Positions 63,987 to 64,000 of a stretch of DNA of 64,000 nucleotides are shown one piece after another. Below the pieces are notes generated by a model. It worked only from the letters and a program-made list of their open reading frames with translations. It did not search any database and was not told the origin of the DNA. The DNA is from Branchiostoma floridae. Lineage: Eukaryota; Chordata; Leptocardii; Amphioxiformes; Branchiostomatidae. Numbering within the stretch: the stretch's first letter is position 1; each line of letters opens with the position of its first letter. The stretch spans positions 7,604,205 to 7,668,204 of the forward strand of contig NC_049996.1 of assembly GCF_000003815.2 (NCBI RefSeq). The letters are read 5' to 3'. A program made the position numbers and the translations under genes.

Positions 63987-64000
63987 TGAATACTGGTAAG

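Overview
The window looks like nuclear DNA of an invertebrate chordate, most likely an amphioxus (Branchiostoma-like). This is inference. It rests on animal gene families with spliced exons, short exons in long AT-rich introns, vertebrate-like exon boundaries in CTDSPL and FAM133, and many small inverted-repeat elements and decayed non-LTR retrotransposons. There are no operons, ribosome binding sites or CRISPR arrays. One assembly gap (52265-52607) is present.

Layout. 1-2177: a possible first exon of a leftward gene at the left edge, then diverged tandem repeats of about 290 bp. 2178-4733 (minus): a two-exon gene for a 591-residue ankyrin-repeat/SOCS-box (ASB-like) protein, probably a Cullin-5 E3 ligase substrate receptor. 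5318-13558: a repeat-built, probably gene-free block bounded by two nearly identical direct repeats of about 790 bp. It holds a CCAAT/TATA promoter-like stretch, diverged duplicated cassettes, a broken reverse transcriptase fragment and an isolated histone-like start. 14591-20799 (plus): a complete nine-exon FAM133 gene (244 residues, Lys/Ser rich), whose first intron carries a tRNA-derived SINE and a textbook 433-bp hAT-type element with 8-bp target duplications. 24971-26005 (minus): a paraoxonase-like protein in one coding exon; its calcium ligands are kept but both catalytic histidines are replaced by phenylalanine.

27513-62474 (plus): a complete eight-exon CTD small phosphatase (CTDSPL/SCP, 258 residues). 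Its 28.5-kb first intron takes up nearly half of the window and holds a broken LINE, at least three MITE-like families, satellite-like tandem repeats, foldback elements, a CpG-rich island that may start another transcript, and the gap. 62475-64000 is the 3' UTR and flank, with two copies of a further inverted-repeat family.

The four confident genes belong to unrelated processes: ubiquitin ligase targeting, a probable nuclear/splicing factor, a lipoprotein-associated lactonase-like protein, and an RNA polymerase II CTD phosphatase. I see no evidence that they form one system. The most unusual points are the paraoxonase active-site changes, the modular phase-0 exons of FAM133, and the crowd of small, apparently undescribed repeat families.
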